64,000 bases of DNA, from NCBI GenBank assembly GCA_018389105.1, contig JACATO010001117.1, positions 434,001-498,000 of the forward strand. The letters are read 5' to 3'. Of this stretch, positions 24,005 to 34,400 are shown piece by piece (the first letter of the stretch is position 1; each line of letters starts with the position of its first letter). Below the pieces are notes generated by a model. That model was not told where the DNA came from. It ran no database searches and saw only the letters and a program-made list of their open reading frames with translations. Source of the stretch: Nautilus pompilius. Its lineage: Eukaryota > Mollusca > Cephalopoda > Nautilida > Nautilidae. The position numbers and the translations under genes are program-made.

Positions 24005-25690
24005 TAGGAGTGTCAAACACATGGCCCACTGAGAGGCTGATGGCAACTGCCCCTCCTAACTTTTTATTTGCATCTTCTGTAAACGCAATAGCACACATAA
24101 CATAATAGACACATACCTAGCACCCATCCCACTGAACTATAAAAATGAAAATTGGATCTCATCCTTTATAGCACCCATCAAATGTTAACAGTAGAAGATC
24201 TGGCATAATATGGAAGACCGATTGTGACAAAATAAACAGGATGACTCACCTACACACACAATAACCAAATAAAGAGAACAAAGGACTGATGTTTTCGAGA
24301 AAGTACAATTATTGTATTCAACTAAAAGCACAATAAGATAAATCCTCACCCAACAATAGAACAAATAATAAGAAAAGAGACGAGTTATATAAAATACAAG
24401 GAAGTAAAGCCCAGTAAAATACAATTTAGCCATTGTATAGAGAACTAAACTGACTCACGTTATATCAAATCAAACTATCCTAAGTTGAAATTGGTTTTGC
24501 ACCCACTGCCAGAAACTAAGTAAAACATTCCTTTATTGGTGGCCCACACCACATTTTATCCAATGAAAATAAGATCTGCAGGCTGATCAAGATATTGACT
24601 GGATCCAATTTTCAAACTGAACGAGTATAAAATACCCAGAGGAATTTGACCTTGTAGTCTCGATTTCCTAGTTGATGACATGAGCAACAGAGATACCAAC
24701 TACCAGCAGACAGCAGCAAGCGAGCTGAGAAAGTGTCAAAGAGGAATCGTACTCATTGGCCACTGTACCTAAAAAGGAGTATAGTATCAGTCACCCATTG
24801 CCACGCATCTGTAATATATATCAAATCATGCTAAGTATATTTAATCAAAGGATATTTATGAACTGAATAATAACAACCCATATTATGTTACAAAGAAAAG
24901 AAAATAGATAAAGATTGTCATGTGATTCAAGAGAAGTAGAGAAACTCGTATTTCTTTGTGGAAGTGAATGGAATGCCAACCTGCTTGATTTGCACACAAC
25001 AGGTTGCTGTTGCCAGAGTGTTCAATATTCGGAGACATTATAATACTAAGCATGCTGGGAAGTTACACGAGGACAAAGTTGCTGAATTAGAAAAGTTGTT
25101 GAAAAAGCAGCAGTCAGTACTTTAATATGCTCATACAGTAAATGCTGCTGCAGTTAAGGCAAGTTATATGATTGTTCATAAAATAGTTGTGTCATCAAAG
25201 CCCTTTCTAGAAGGGAATTTTTTGAAAAAAAATGCATGTTGATAACTGCAGAATTAATGTCCAGATAAATGCCAAGCCTTTCCAAACATAAGCCTTTCAA
25301 GAAAGAGAGTCGCAGAGAGAATTACTGATTTATCAGAGAACCTCAACAGTCAACGGAAGGACAAAGTCAAGTCCTTTGTTGCATTTGATGAAAGTACGGA
25401 CATAATTGATGTGGCACAGCTTGCAATTTTCATTCAAGGTGTTGATACAAGTATGCACACAACAGAAGAGTTTATGGAAATGGCTCCAATGAAAAACAAC
25501 AACGGGTGATGACATCTTCAAAGTTTGGTAGAAGCTCTGGAATAGGTGTAGACTGGACATGAGCTGAGAGTCTGGCTACAGATGGAGACCCACAAATGGT
25601 AGGTAGAAAAGCTGGAGTTGCCACAAAGTTAAAAGAAAAACTGCTATCCTTGAATCCAAGCCATCAGTTTTATACATCGACCCTCCCATG
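24005..25690 (+). mobile_element. 3'-truncated hAT element (GTF2IRD2/Charlie8-like)
   Basis: The left end TAGGAGTGTCAAACACATGG matches the CAGGGGTGTCAAACTC type of hAT end. A TATAAAAT box lies at 24626. The broken plus-strand transposase includes a BED-like finger, PTCLICTQQVAVARVFNIRR, with C-x2-C and downstream H-x4-H (about 24978-25050). Later blocks are RVAERITDLSENLNSQ, KVKSFVAFDESTDI, IFIQGVDTSMHTTEEFMEM and VGRKAGVATKLKEKL. These follow the order of the hAT part of human GTF2IRD2. Frameshifts and stops are frequent. The right end is not found: similarity stops near 25690 in an ATAT-rich stretch. Confidence 0.82.
24626..24633 (+). promoter_or_regulatory. TATA box of hAT element
   Basis: TATAAAAT about 310 bp before the transposase reading frame, inside the element at 24005-25690. 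Confidence 0.4.
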
Positions 25691-25892
25691 CGCTACCATA
25701 TATATTTCATATATAATAAAAGAAACATGATTTCAGATCAGATCTGATTTTGGTGGGATTTTCCTTCATGGAGATATAAACTTTAAAATGTGTAGAACGA
25801 GTTCTAAAGTTACGGTATCTTTATTTTAACTTTTTAGTGCACATGTATGCATGTATGTGTACCTATGTGTTCATGTCTATGTAAGTGTGTAT

Positions 25893-28833
25893 TAGGGTAG
25901 GTTGATTTGGGAAGTGGGATCTTGGACAAGTATAGATAGAAAGGTATTGAGGTACAGAAAACATTGTATAAACTGGTCAATATGGTTGCACCTCTTGAGG
26001 ATTTGCATCTCATTATTTATTATCATTTTAACCCGCAAAATGTACACAAAATCAAGTTATTTTCTAATATTATCTAATATTTTTCTTTTTTTACAGGTGA
26101 TTTGGCAAAGCAAAGCAGAATAGTGAAGGCTGTAGTGCTTTATTTGTGTTTATTTAAAGACAATTCACATTTTCCCCAAAAATGGGTAGAAAACGGAAGT
26201 CTACTGTAACATGAGGTGACAATGCAAAAAAATTTAGTGGCCAGCCTTTACCCTTGGATAAAACAGAACCTCCCACTGCCCATCAAGTTATCCAGTACAG
26301 TTATTTCCTCCAGAACAGCCATCCAGAAATGAAAGACTATGATATTGCTAAATTGATAGCCAGAGAAGTAATCGAAATATGGCAGGCAGTGAACCCATGG
26401 CTGTGCTTGTATGATGAATATTATATAGTAAAATCAGTGGATAGACTGCTTTAAGAAAGCAAAATAAATAAATAGAAAATTACTTTCCACAGTACAGGAA
26501 CAAAACCTAGAAGAAAAGCTGGATAGACTTTTTGACATCTCTGCATGTACCTGCAAGTTACCTATACGTCCTTGTGATGACAATGCTGTAAAGTGCAGTG
26601 TAGAAAATTGTCAAACAAAGCACAGAGTCTGTACTTGTCCACCCAAAAAGAAAGTTCCAGTAGAAGACAGGGAGTACTTGGGAGATCAAAGGGCAAAGAT
26701 AGGACCAAAGGACTCCTTCCAGCTTGGCCCTGTGGACACAACTGCTGTGAAGAGAGACCAGAGGGCTGCAGATGAAGCAGATAGATTACAGGCAGATTCA
26801 AAAGCTACAAAGGGCAGGGTTAGCCACATTTGCCTCCACATCCTCACAAGATGTTTCTTTAGAATGCAGTTCATCAGAATCAATGAATTCATGTGTTGAT
26901 GAAGATGAGGAGTTCAAGTCAATGATGTACCAAAGTGGAGCTTACAACTTTCTGAAAAACCACAGATATGCCATGGAACTCATCAGGGGTGATGTCTCTT
27001 CCAATCTTGGGGCAAGTTTTGCCAATGCCTTTCTCCTTGACCTACAAGTTATACAACTGCTCAAGTCTGGGCTTGATGTCAAACAGATAATAGTTGATAA
27101 ATCAAAAATTGACAGGGAAAAGGCTTGAATAAAAGTAAAAAGTGATGAAAAACACAATGAAGGTCTTGAGAATCTACTGTGTATTGGAGTTGATGGGAAA
27201 ATTGACCAAGACACTTTGCTATATAAAGAAGTCAACGGTGAAGATGGTGAGACTAAACTGAAGAAAGGAAGGCGACAGGAGCACCATCTAACTTTCACAA
27301 AGGAGGCAGGAACTGAAAGTGGAATGTATCTCACTCACAGAGTTATTCCATGTACTGGAGCAACTGGTGTTCGTCTTGGTGAAGAAACTGCTAGTGCTTT
27401 GGAGGAATTTAGCAATGTTGAAACCCTGAAAGCTGTACTACTTGACAACACAAGTACAAACACTGGCTGGCAGGGAGGGCTTGTCACATCTCTTGAAAAT
27501 AAAATTGGTCATAAATTGCACACCATTGGCTGTGCACTCCATCAGAATGAACTTCCTTTCAGAGCTGTTTTCAAGCACCTTGATGGCAGTACAAAAAGTC
27601 CCACTGTTTTCATTGGTCCACTGGGAATGATGTGTGAAACTGATTACCAAGATTTGCCTCAAGTGGAGTTCACCAAAACTAGTGGTGCTCTGGATGACAT
27701 GGAGTTTGCTGAGGAGACATTGAATGATCTCAATAGTGACCAGAGGCTTTTTCTGGAGTATGTGCATGGAATTTCCAGAAGAGAAATCAATCCAAGGTTT
27801 GCTGTCTGGAAAATTGGACCATTAAACCATGCTAGATGGTTGACTTTGGCCATTCTATTAATGTGTCTGTGGACATTAGGCACTTACCCTTCAGACTTGC
27901 AAGACAAACTTTATCAGCTGATCAAGTATATTGTGGAAGTGTATGCAGTCTGCTGGTTTGAGATTAAAAGGGGCAGTAAGTTCCACAATCAGCCTCTGTA
28001 TATTTTCAACATGATCCAGAGGATCAAGATGTAGTCTGAAGAAATACAGACTATTGCTTTCAACAACTTGAAGTCAATGCTTTTGCTCTGCTTCCTAAGA
28101 CCTTGGTCCACTGTATGATGAACTCTGATGACTTGGAAGTCAGAGAATCTGCTATCAGGAAAATTCTGTCCATCAGAAGTGGGAAGCCAGCCAAAAAGCG
28201 GCTAAAAAAGATAACAGCAATCAATACTAATGCTAATCAATGGTCAGAACTCATCAATCTTTCTCAATGTGGCATCTGTGAACCCTGCTCTCACGGAGGA
28301 CTTCTCTGACCAGGAGCTTCAAGAGGCATTGCAGAATGGAACAGAGCTGCCCCTGACAGATCTACCTTCTCATTCCCAAAGTGTTGAAAGAGCTGTAAAG
28401 CTTACACCTGAAGCTTCTCATGCTGTTTATGGACTTGAATCAAGGCACAAACATATTCTTGCTAAAGTCCTTAGCCGCCAGATGAGGCTTTTCTTTGCTT
28501 CTAAAGGCTCATACAGTGAACATTATGATGATTTTGTTATCTAAATATGCCAGTTGAACCCATACATGTTAGTGTTGACAAAATCTAAACAGATGTGACA
28601 TTTTTCTGACCACTTAATGATAATGTCATTATTTTCTATTGGAACTTCTGGAGAAAAAAACCTTGCATTTTTGTCCGGTTTTTGGACGATTTTTTAATAA
28701 AGTTTCCTCAAAAAAACGGTTAAAGTTATAGATCTGATTATTTTTTTGGTCACTTATCTATGTAACATGTGCTCAGTATCTTGACTATTCCAGACTTGAT
28801 ATCTGCATAAATGCATAAAATCAACTTACCCTA
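25893..28833 (+). mobile_element. Near-intact hAT-like transposon of an unfamiliar family, with 8-bp TSD
   Basis: A 2,941-bp element. The left terminus TAGGGTAGGTTGATTT (25893-25908) and the right terminus (complement of 28818-28833, TAGGGTAAGTTGATTT) are inverted repeats matching at 15 of 16 bases. The flanks GTGTGTAT at 25885-25892 and 28834-28841 are identical 8-bp direct repeats. An 8-bp target duplication with a TAGGG start is typical of the hAT superfamily (Ac also begins TAGGG). One plus-strand gene fills most of the interior. The GT-rich flank makes a chance 8-bp match somewhat easier, but the inverted repeats sit exactly beside it. Confidence 0.88.
26182..28544 (+). pseudogene. Transposase-like protein of unfamiliar hAT-like family, a few lesions
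   Basis: Begins MGRKRKSTVT, has an early TGA at 26212, then runs through several frames. An N-terminal helical region holds HQVIQYSYFLQNSHPEMKDY and IAREVIEIWQAVNP (about 26274-26400). A Cys-rich domain at 26540-26640 follows (SACTCKLPIRPC, KCSVENCQTKHRVCTCPP), then REYLGDQRAKIG. A segment with LLDNTSTNTGWQGGL (27436-27480) and IGCALHQNELPFR (27523-27560) resembles the Asp motif and C-x2-H of hAT RNase-H folds. NHARWLT (27824-27844) is like the hAT RW motif. The last block, LPSHSQSVERAVKLTPEAS, precedes a SRQMRLFFASKGSY end. An in-frame TAG lies at 28032 and frames change near 26770, 27128 and 28260. I have seen this architecture in uncharacterised animal proteins but know no family name. Confidence 0.75.
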
Positions 28834-28841
28834 GTGTGTAT

Positions 28842-29816
28842 AGGTATTCAATTGTATCTCCCTCGAAGTTAAAGTTGAATTTTTAAAGGTTACCGCCTCT
28901 GTTAATACAAAGAAAAATGTCAATACACGTTTTAAATCTATCTATACCAAGAAAATGCCTAATACACTGTTCGTTTATTAGAACACCTAAGGGAAGGTAA
29001 CTCTTCCTAATATTGTTCGTTTATTAGAACACCTAAGGGAAGGTAACTCTTCCTAATATATCCATATTTTCTATTTTTGTTCGTAACATGGAAAAAGATA
29101 TTTATGTATTAGACTAAAGTTTATATTCCATAAAGACACGGAGAATATCATCTGCAAACTCCGACTTCTATGGTCCCTCTCTTTTCTTGAGAGATAAAGC
29201 GCGAGGCCATGCGACACACACCGTGTATTATGTGTAGAGATAACGCTTACATTGCTAGGCACTGCACTTGATATCGTTTTGTCAGTTTGACGCCTCCCCC
29301 CCTGATATCTTTCCTGTGGACATAACCGTCTTTTTCCAGGTTTCTGAGTCTAGAAAATTACCAGTCACCTTTTAAATCGCGTTTAGCTTAATGATATATC
29401 TACAGGGAATAAGTAACCCTTTCTTCTGGTTCTTTCCCCTATACCATACATTTAGCTCTACACTGACGAAATAATTCTTTTACATAAAAAACCACTTTGT
29501 CAGAGGCAGTGGGATAAATTATGGATACATTTGTTATTTGAGCTTTTTCGTTTTTAAAACGTAATAAACCACTTTTAATGAAGTTTTGTCTATAAATTGG
29601 CAGGATCCCTGCTGAGGTGAAAAAATTCATAAGCGAATAACTTCCTTTACACCGGAAGGACATGTTAAAAGGATAATGTTTTTAAAGTCTATCCTACAGG
29701 TTTATTTTTATTTTTTTTGCATATTATAAATCATAAATATATTTATCCACGGTAAATTCTTTTTAAATAATAATTCTGTAATGTAACCGTTTACTTCTCT
29801 CTGTTGCAGTGAATTA
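28842..29816. promoter_or_regulatory. Upstream region of ZC3HC1
   Basis: About 1 kb between the hAT-like element and the first ZC3HC1 ATG, where its promoter is expected. It contains a 46-bp tandem duplication. No clear TATA box is visible near the ATG. Confidence 0.35.
28969..29060 (+). repeat. 46-bp tandem duplication upstream of ZC3HC1
   Basis: Two nearly identical copies, 28969-29014 and 29015-29060, each starting GTTCGTTTATTAGAACACCT and ending in TCTTCCTAATAT. Confidence 0.95.
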
Positions 29817-29932
29817 ATGGTAAACAAAATGGCTTCTTGTGGTGCCGGGCTGCAGCATTCTTCTGTAGCCGTTAAGGCCTTGTTTTCTTCCTTCATCAGC
29901 TTAGACCAACGGAATACGGCAGATGACGATGG
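29817..29932 (+). CDS. ZC3HC1: ZC3HC1 coding exon 1
   Basis: Residues 1-38 plus two bases. Two in-frame ATGs compete: 29817 (MVNKMAS) and 29829 (MASCGAGLQHSS). The second sits in AAAATGG, a good start context, and may be the true one. The donor GTAAGT is strong. A partial copy of this exon follows at about 29973. Confidence 0.85.
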
Positions 29933-31365
29933 GTAAGTGGGTGTTAGGGTAATGCTACCGCTGCCCCGTTTTCTTCCTTAATCAGCTTAGGCCAAAGGAA
30001 TACAGTAGATGATGGTGGTGGGGTGTGGTAGGTGGGTGTTAGGTCATTGAGGCGGATTGATCAGTCGGGTCTGTGGCTGGAGGGGAGATACGACCCGTCC
30101 CTAACCCTGCAAAGTGGTGGTCCTCTTACCCTTTCTCCCCCTTAGGTCATTGAGGTGGATTGATCAGTCGGGTCTGTGGCTGGAGGGGAGATACGACCCG
30201 ACCCTAACCCTGCAAAGTGGTGGTCCTCTTGCCCTTTCTCCCCCTTAGGTCATTGAGGTGGATTGATCAGAGGGACGGATATTTAACCAGATCGTTTTGC
30301 AGAACTTGTTTCCGGCCAGACCCGTATTAAAGTTATAAATAATGTGACTTGAGGGGAGATACGACCCGACCCTAACCCTGCAAAGTGGTGGTCCTCTTAC
30401 CCTTTCTCCCCCTTAAACAACACTTATTTTAAGGTCACTCCTGACCATATTAACCCCTCAGCCTTCACGTGGGTTTGTTATTCCCTTCACTAACTGTACT
30501 ATCATTTTGACAGTTTAGACCTTTAGCAAGCGAGCTTCTGTTGTTTTCTTCATTAGTCTTGTCAAGTTTGCACTTTTGATAGTCTTCCACAGTCCTCAGT
30601 TCATTGCAGCCCAACCTACAGCGAGCACAACTTTTATTTTGTATTTTTCTTTTTTTCAGCAATACGTGTAGTACATATTTATCATGCCATCTACTGATCA
30701 TTCAGCCAGTTTTCTCATGTATTTCTCATTTAGACCTGCTGACTACGAGGAGCTGAATTGGCAAGACGAAAAGATAATTACACTTGGCCTTGTTTTACGA
30801 GTGTCATGCTCTGCTCTCTGTTCTGTCCCGACACAAATTGCTAGGGCCAAACTTTGCAAAATACTCGCTAATTATACGATTAATTCAAGTTTGATAAACT
30901 GAGCTGATCGCTTCCTTTTTTGAAATTTGTAGTAAAATCTTGATTTTCAAACAAAAATCATTTTTTCTATTTTTTACCTTTTGCATTTTTCTTTTGAGCT
31001 CCAAGTGGATTATAGCATGTTTTCTTTAGACCGCCAAACATCAGTGGGAAAGCATAGTGGTCTAGATATACTGTTGTATGTTCCAAACCAACTATCCTTT
31101 TCTGAGAAATGTCATATCACTGCATAATCCCATACCCGTCAGACTCTTGGATATATTTTAAATTTAGCAGTTCTTTTTACCTTATGTATGAAACACTGGC
31201 AATTGAGTTCAGGTAAAAAGTCAGTACTTTTTCAATGTTTACGCATTAAGGTGGCTGATGTAGAATTATATCATGGCTAAAATCCAGCACTGATGTAAAT
31301 AGCCATTTTTGAGATCATGCTGTGCTATGTGGAGAGAAAACTTGTGTATAGATATTACTAAATGC

Positions 31366-31431
<66 letters not shown>

Positions 31432-34400
31432 GTTTAATTCATACTTTTCCAATGGAATTTCAAGGTTCCAAAATCAGGTTCAAAATTTGTTTTCTACCTA
31501 TGGTAACCTGAAGTATCATAGATACCCTTTTTTTTTTAAAATCTTATATTTCAGGAAAAGTTTGCCCTAGAAACCAAATGAAAAATCTGTATCTTAATTA
31601 TTTTGAGTTATGAGTTTTAAAAGACTGTTCTAAAATGTGGTTGTGGCACACATTTTTTGAGGATTGGTGTCTATGTAAAAAAGGAACCAAAGCTTTTATT
31701 AATGAAAGTTGACAAAATATTTTCTGGTTTTTATTTGATAAATTTACCAACTATGCATAAGTGACAATGAAGACAAGCTGTATTCAGGCTAGCCACCAAG
31801 ATTAAAAAATTATTTATTTTGGGTTTATTCTGGTCTTTTCATTAGGTGTTATATTTTTGTCAATAAAATCATGCTTGTTGTTGTAGTGGTTTTTCTGTAA
31901 TTAATTAGGCCTCATTACTTCCAAAATGGTCGTCATAAAAGGAAGAATGTTTGAATATAAACTGAAATAAATATGATATAGATGTTGAGTCTGCAGCAGA
32001 TGTTTTAGAGAAATCTTCGTATTGTGAATGAGATAACTATTCCAAATGGTTTTTCTACTGAATAAAACAACTAATACAACAGTCTGCTGTGGTTTATAGT
32101 AGTTATATTGTTATATTTTGCAGAGCTCCGCTACAAGATTCCAATGAAGCTAAGCAACCACATACACCAAAATCTTCCTGCACAGATTTGAATCAAGAAA
32201 TAGAAGAAATAGTCTCTGAGCCAAGAAACAAACCAGCTTACTTTGAAAGAATTGCAACCTTTACTGTATTCTTTAAGAGATGAGAAAATAACAAAGTCTA
32301 AAAGTTGAAATAATGGTACTATAAAAACAATCATCGGAAATTTACATAGTAAATTAGAGGATGACTAATCACAATTTTATCACCAACTATTGGAATATTA
32401 GTTTCAATTAGAAAACCATTATTATATATTGTATTACATCATAATTTGTTGTTTTTTATGGTTAATTGTTTAAAGTAGCTAATGTAATATACCAATTAAA
32501 TAATTAATATCCTTGTTATTTCTCTTGTGTAGTATACATTATAAATTGGCTTGTTAAATACTTTGTTTCTCATCCTTAACAACTAGCAGGCCAGGAATTG
32601 GTTTGCAAAACCTTTAAACTTGTCTCCAATGATATGTGCTCGCTATGGTTGGAGAAACATTGATGTGGACCTCCTTCGTTGTGTTACCTGTAAGGCTGTC
32701 TTGTGTGCTAAATTACCCAGTAACAGCAGTTGTAAGTTAATCTTTTTTTTTTTTTTTACTTGCTTACTTACCAAAAATCTCGCTGAAGAATTTCTCCTCA
32801 TTTTCATTTTTTCAGGAACCATAAACAGACTTTTAAGTGTATATATATATATATTAATTGATCAGAATTATAAGATAATGGTAAATTTGTAATTATCCTT
32901 ATCCTTGGCATGGTCATTTTTACTTCCAAAAAGTTCAGTTTGTTCTATAAAATCAGAAGAAATTTGAATTAACAATTTATTTTGTTTGTTTGTTTCATTT
33001 TCATAGTCATTTATTTAACTGCAAGAATGAACTTATTGACCGAGATTTTTCAAATACTTTTGCCAGTAAACGGTGATAGGTAGCTCTGGACTTTTAATGG
33101 CAAGGTGTGATTTTGTTATTTGTTTTGTAAATTAAATGAATGTCGTGTCTTAAAATTCTTAGAATGATCACAAAAATATATTGTTGATTTGCATAAATTA
33201 ATTTAAATAAGGAAGGTTAATCTAAGATTTTGATTGTGCTTGTTGAGTTCACTGTTAATGTTAACAACTAGTTAAAAGTAGAATTAATAAGAATTAACAT
33301 GATCACATTGTATCTCAATGAAAATGTTATTACAGATGAATCTGAGATGATCAGGCTAGGCTATAAAACACTTCTCTGTTGCCCATGTGTAGATACTTAG
33401 GCTATTTAGGGTTCTTTAATGATGTGAGCCATTAGTCTTGCTGATCCAACAGGTCACTGTGAGATTGATGTCTGACCTTAATGGTCATACACACTAGTCA
33501 GAATACCTGGAATCCTTTCACAGGTACTGTATGTCACCAGCTTCAAGAGAGAAGAGCTCTTCTGGTTGCAGGAGGAAATCAGATTGTCTGGCCAGACATC
33601 TGGCAGGTTGGACCCAGCTCTGACTATGTTGAGTGAGTGCACTACAATAACCCACTGCTGTCCAACAAAATATTAAAGAAATGGACTTTGTTAGCATTTT
33701 CTTTCTATTCTTTGTAAGAGAGTAGTTTTTTACTGTTACATTCCTAATGGCGAATTTAACTTAAAATTTCATTTCACTTGCTACATTTTTTTAAATACTC
33801 AAAAGAAGTATTTTTAATTTAAGTTATATTTACTTTAGAGTACTTTATTGGCATTTAAAATTTGTTACTCCCATTTGAGAAGTTAAATAGCAGACACCAT
33901 TTTACATAAACAATGGTAGACTCTGGTAGATAATAGCATTGACAGAACCATATTTATAACACTTTATGCATAATTTTAGGAATAGAGGTAAAAGCTGTAT
34001 TTATGTACAGTGGGATAAAAGACAAATTTTTCAACAAAAACTGTTTAACCTACTCTTAGACACACTTGAATTTTATAAATACAGAAATGGGCTAATTTTT
34101 GAAAATTTTCTTTTTTTTAGTTTTGCCTATAAAACAAACCAAAAAAATACAAAAATTAAATTTTTTTTTTTATTTTTTTAAAAATTTTAGATAGAGAATT
34201 CTGTGATCGTCTAAAGGATTCTTTACTTACTGCTCATGAATCCCTGTGCCCTTGGTCATCCAATCCTAGTCCAGGTAAGAAGGACCAGATATTCTTTTTT
34301 CATTGGAGGTAATAATGCAAGGTCTGAAGGCTGTTTACTATTTATGTGTATCCTTGCTGTCTATTTGCTGCTTTAGTCTTATTAATGTTCTGGCATGTGG

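Larger units (their letters stand above)
29933..32123. other. ZC3HC1 intron 1
   Basis: Contains the exon 1 duplicate, the 103-bp array and the CT microsatellite. The remainder is AT-rich with no recognised content. Confidence 0.6.

Noticed and set aside
25885-28841. The hAT-like gene as a domesticated host gene
   Set aside because: Flush TIRs, target duplication, an early stop and frame changes fit a mobile copy better than a conserved host gene.
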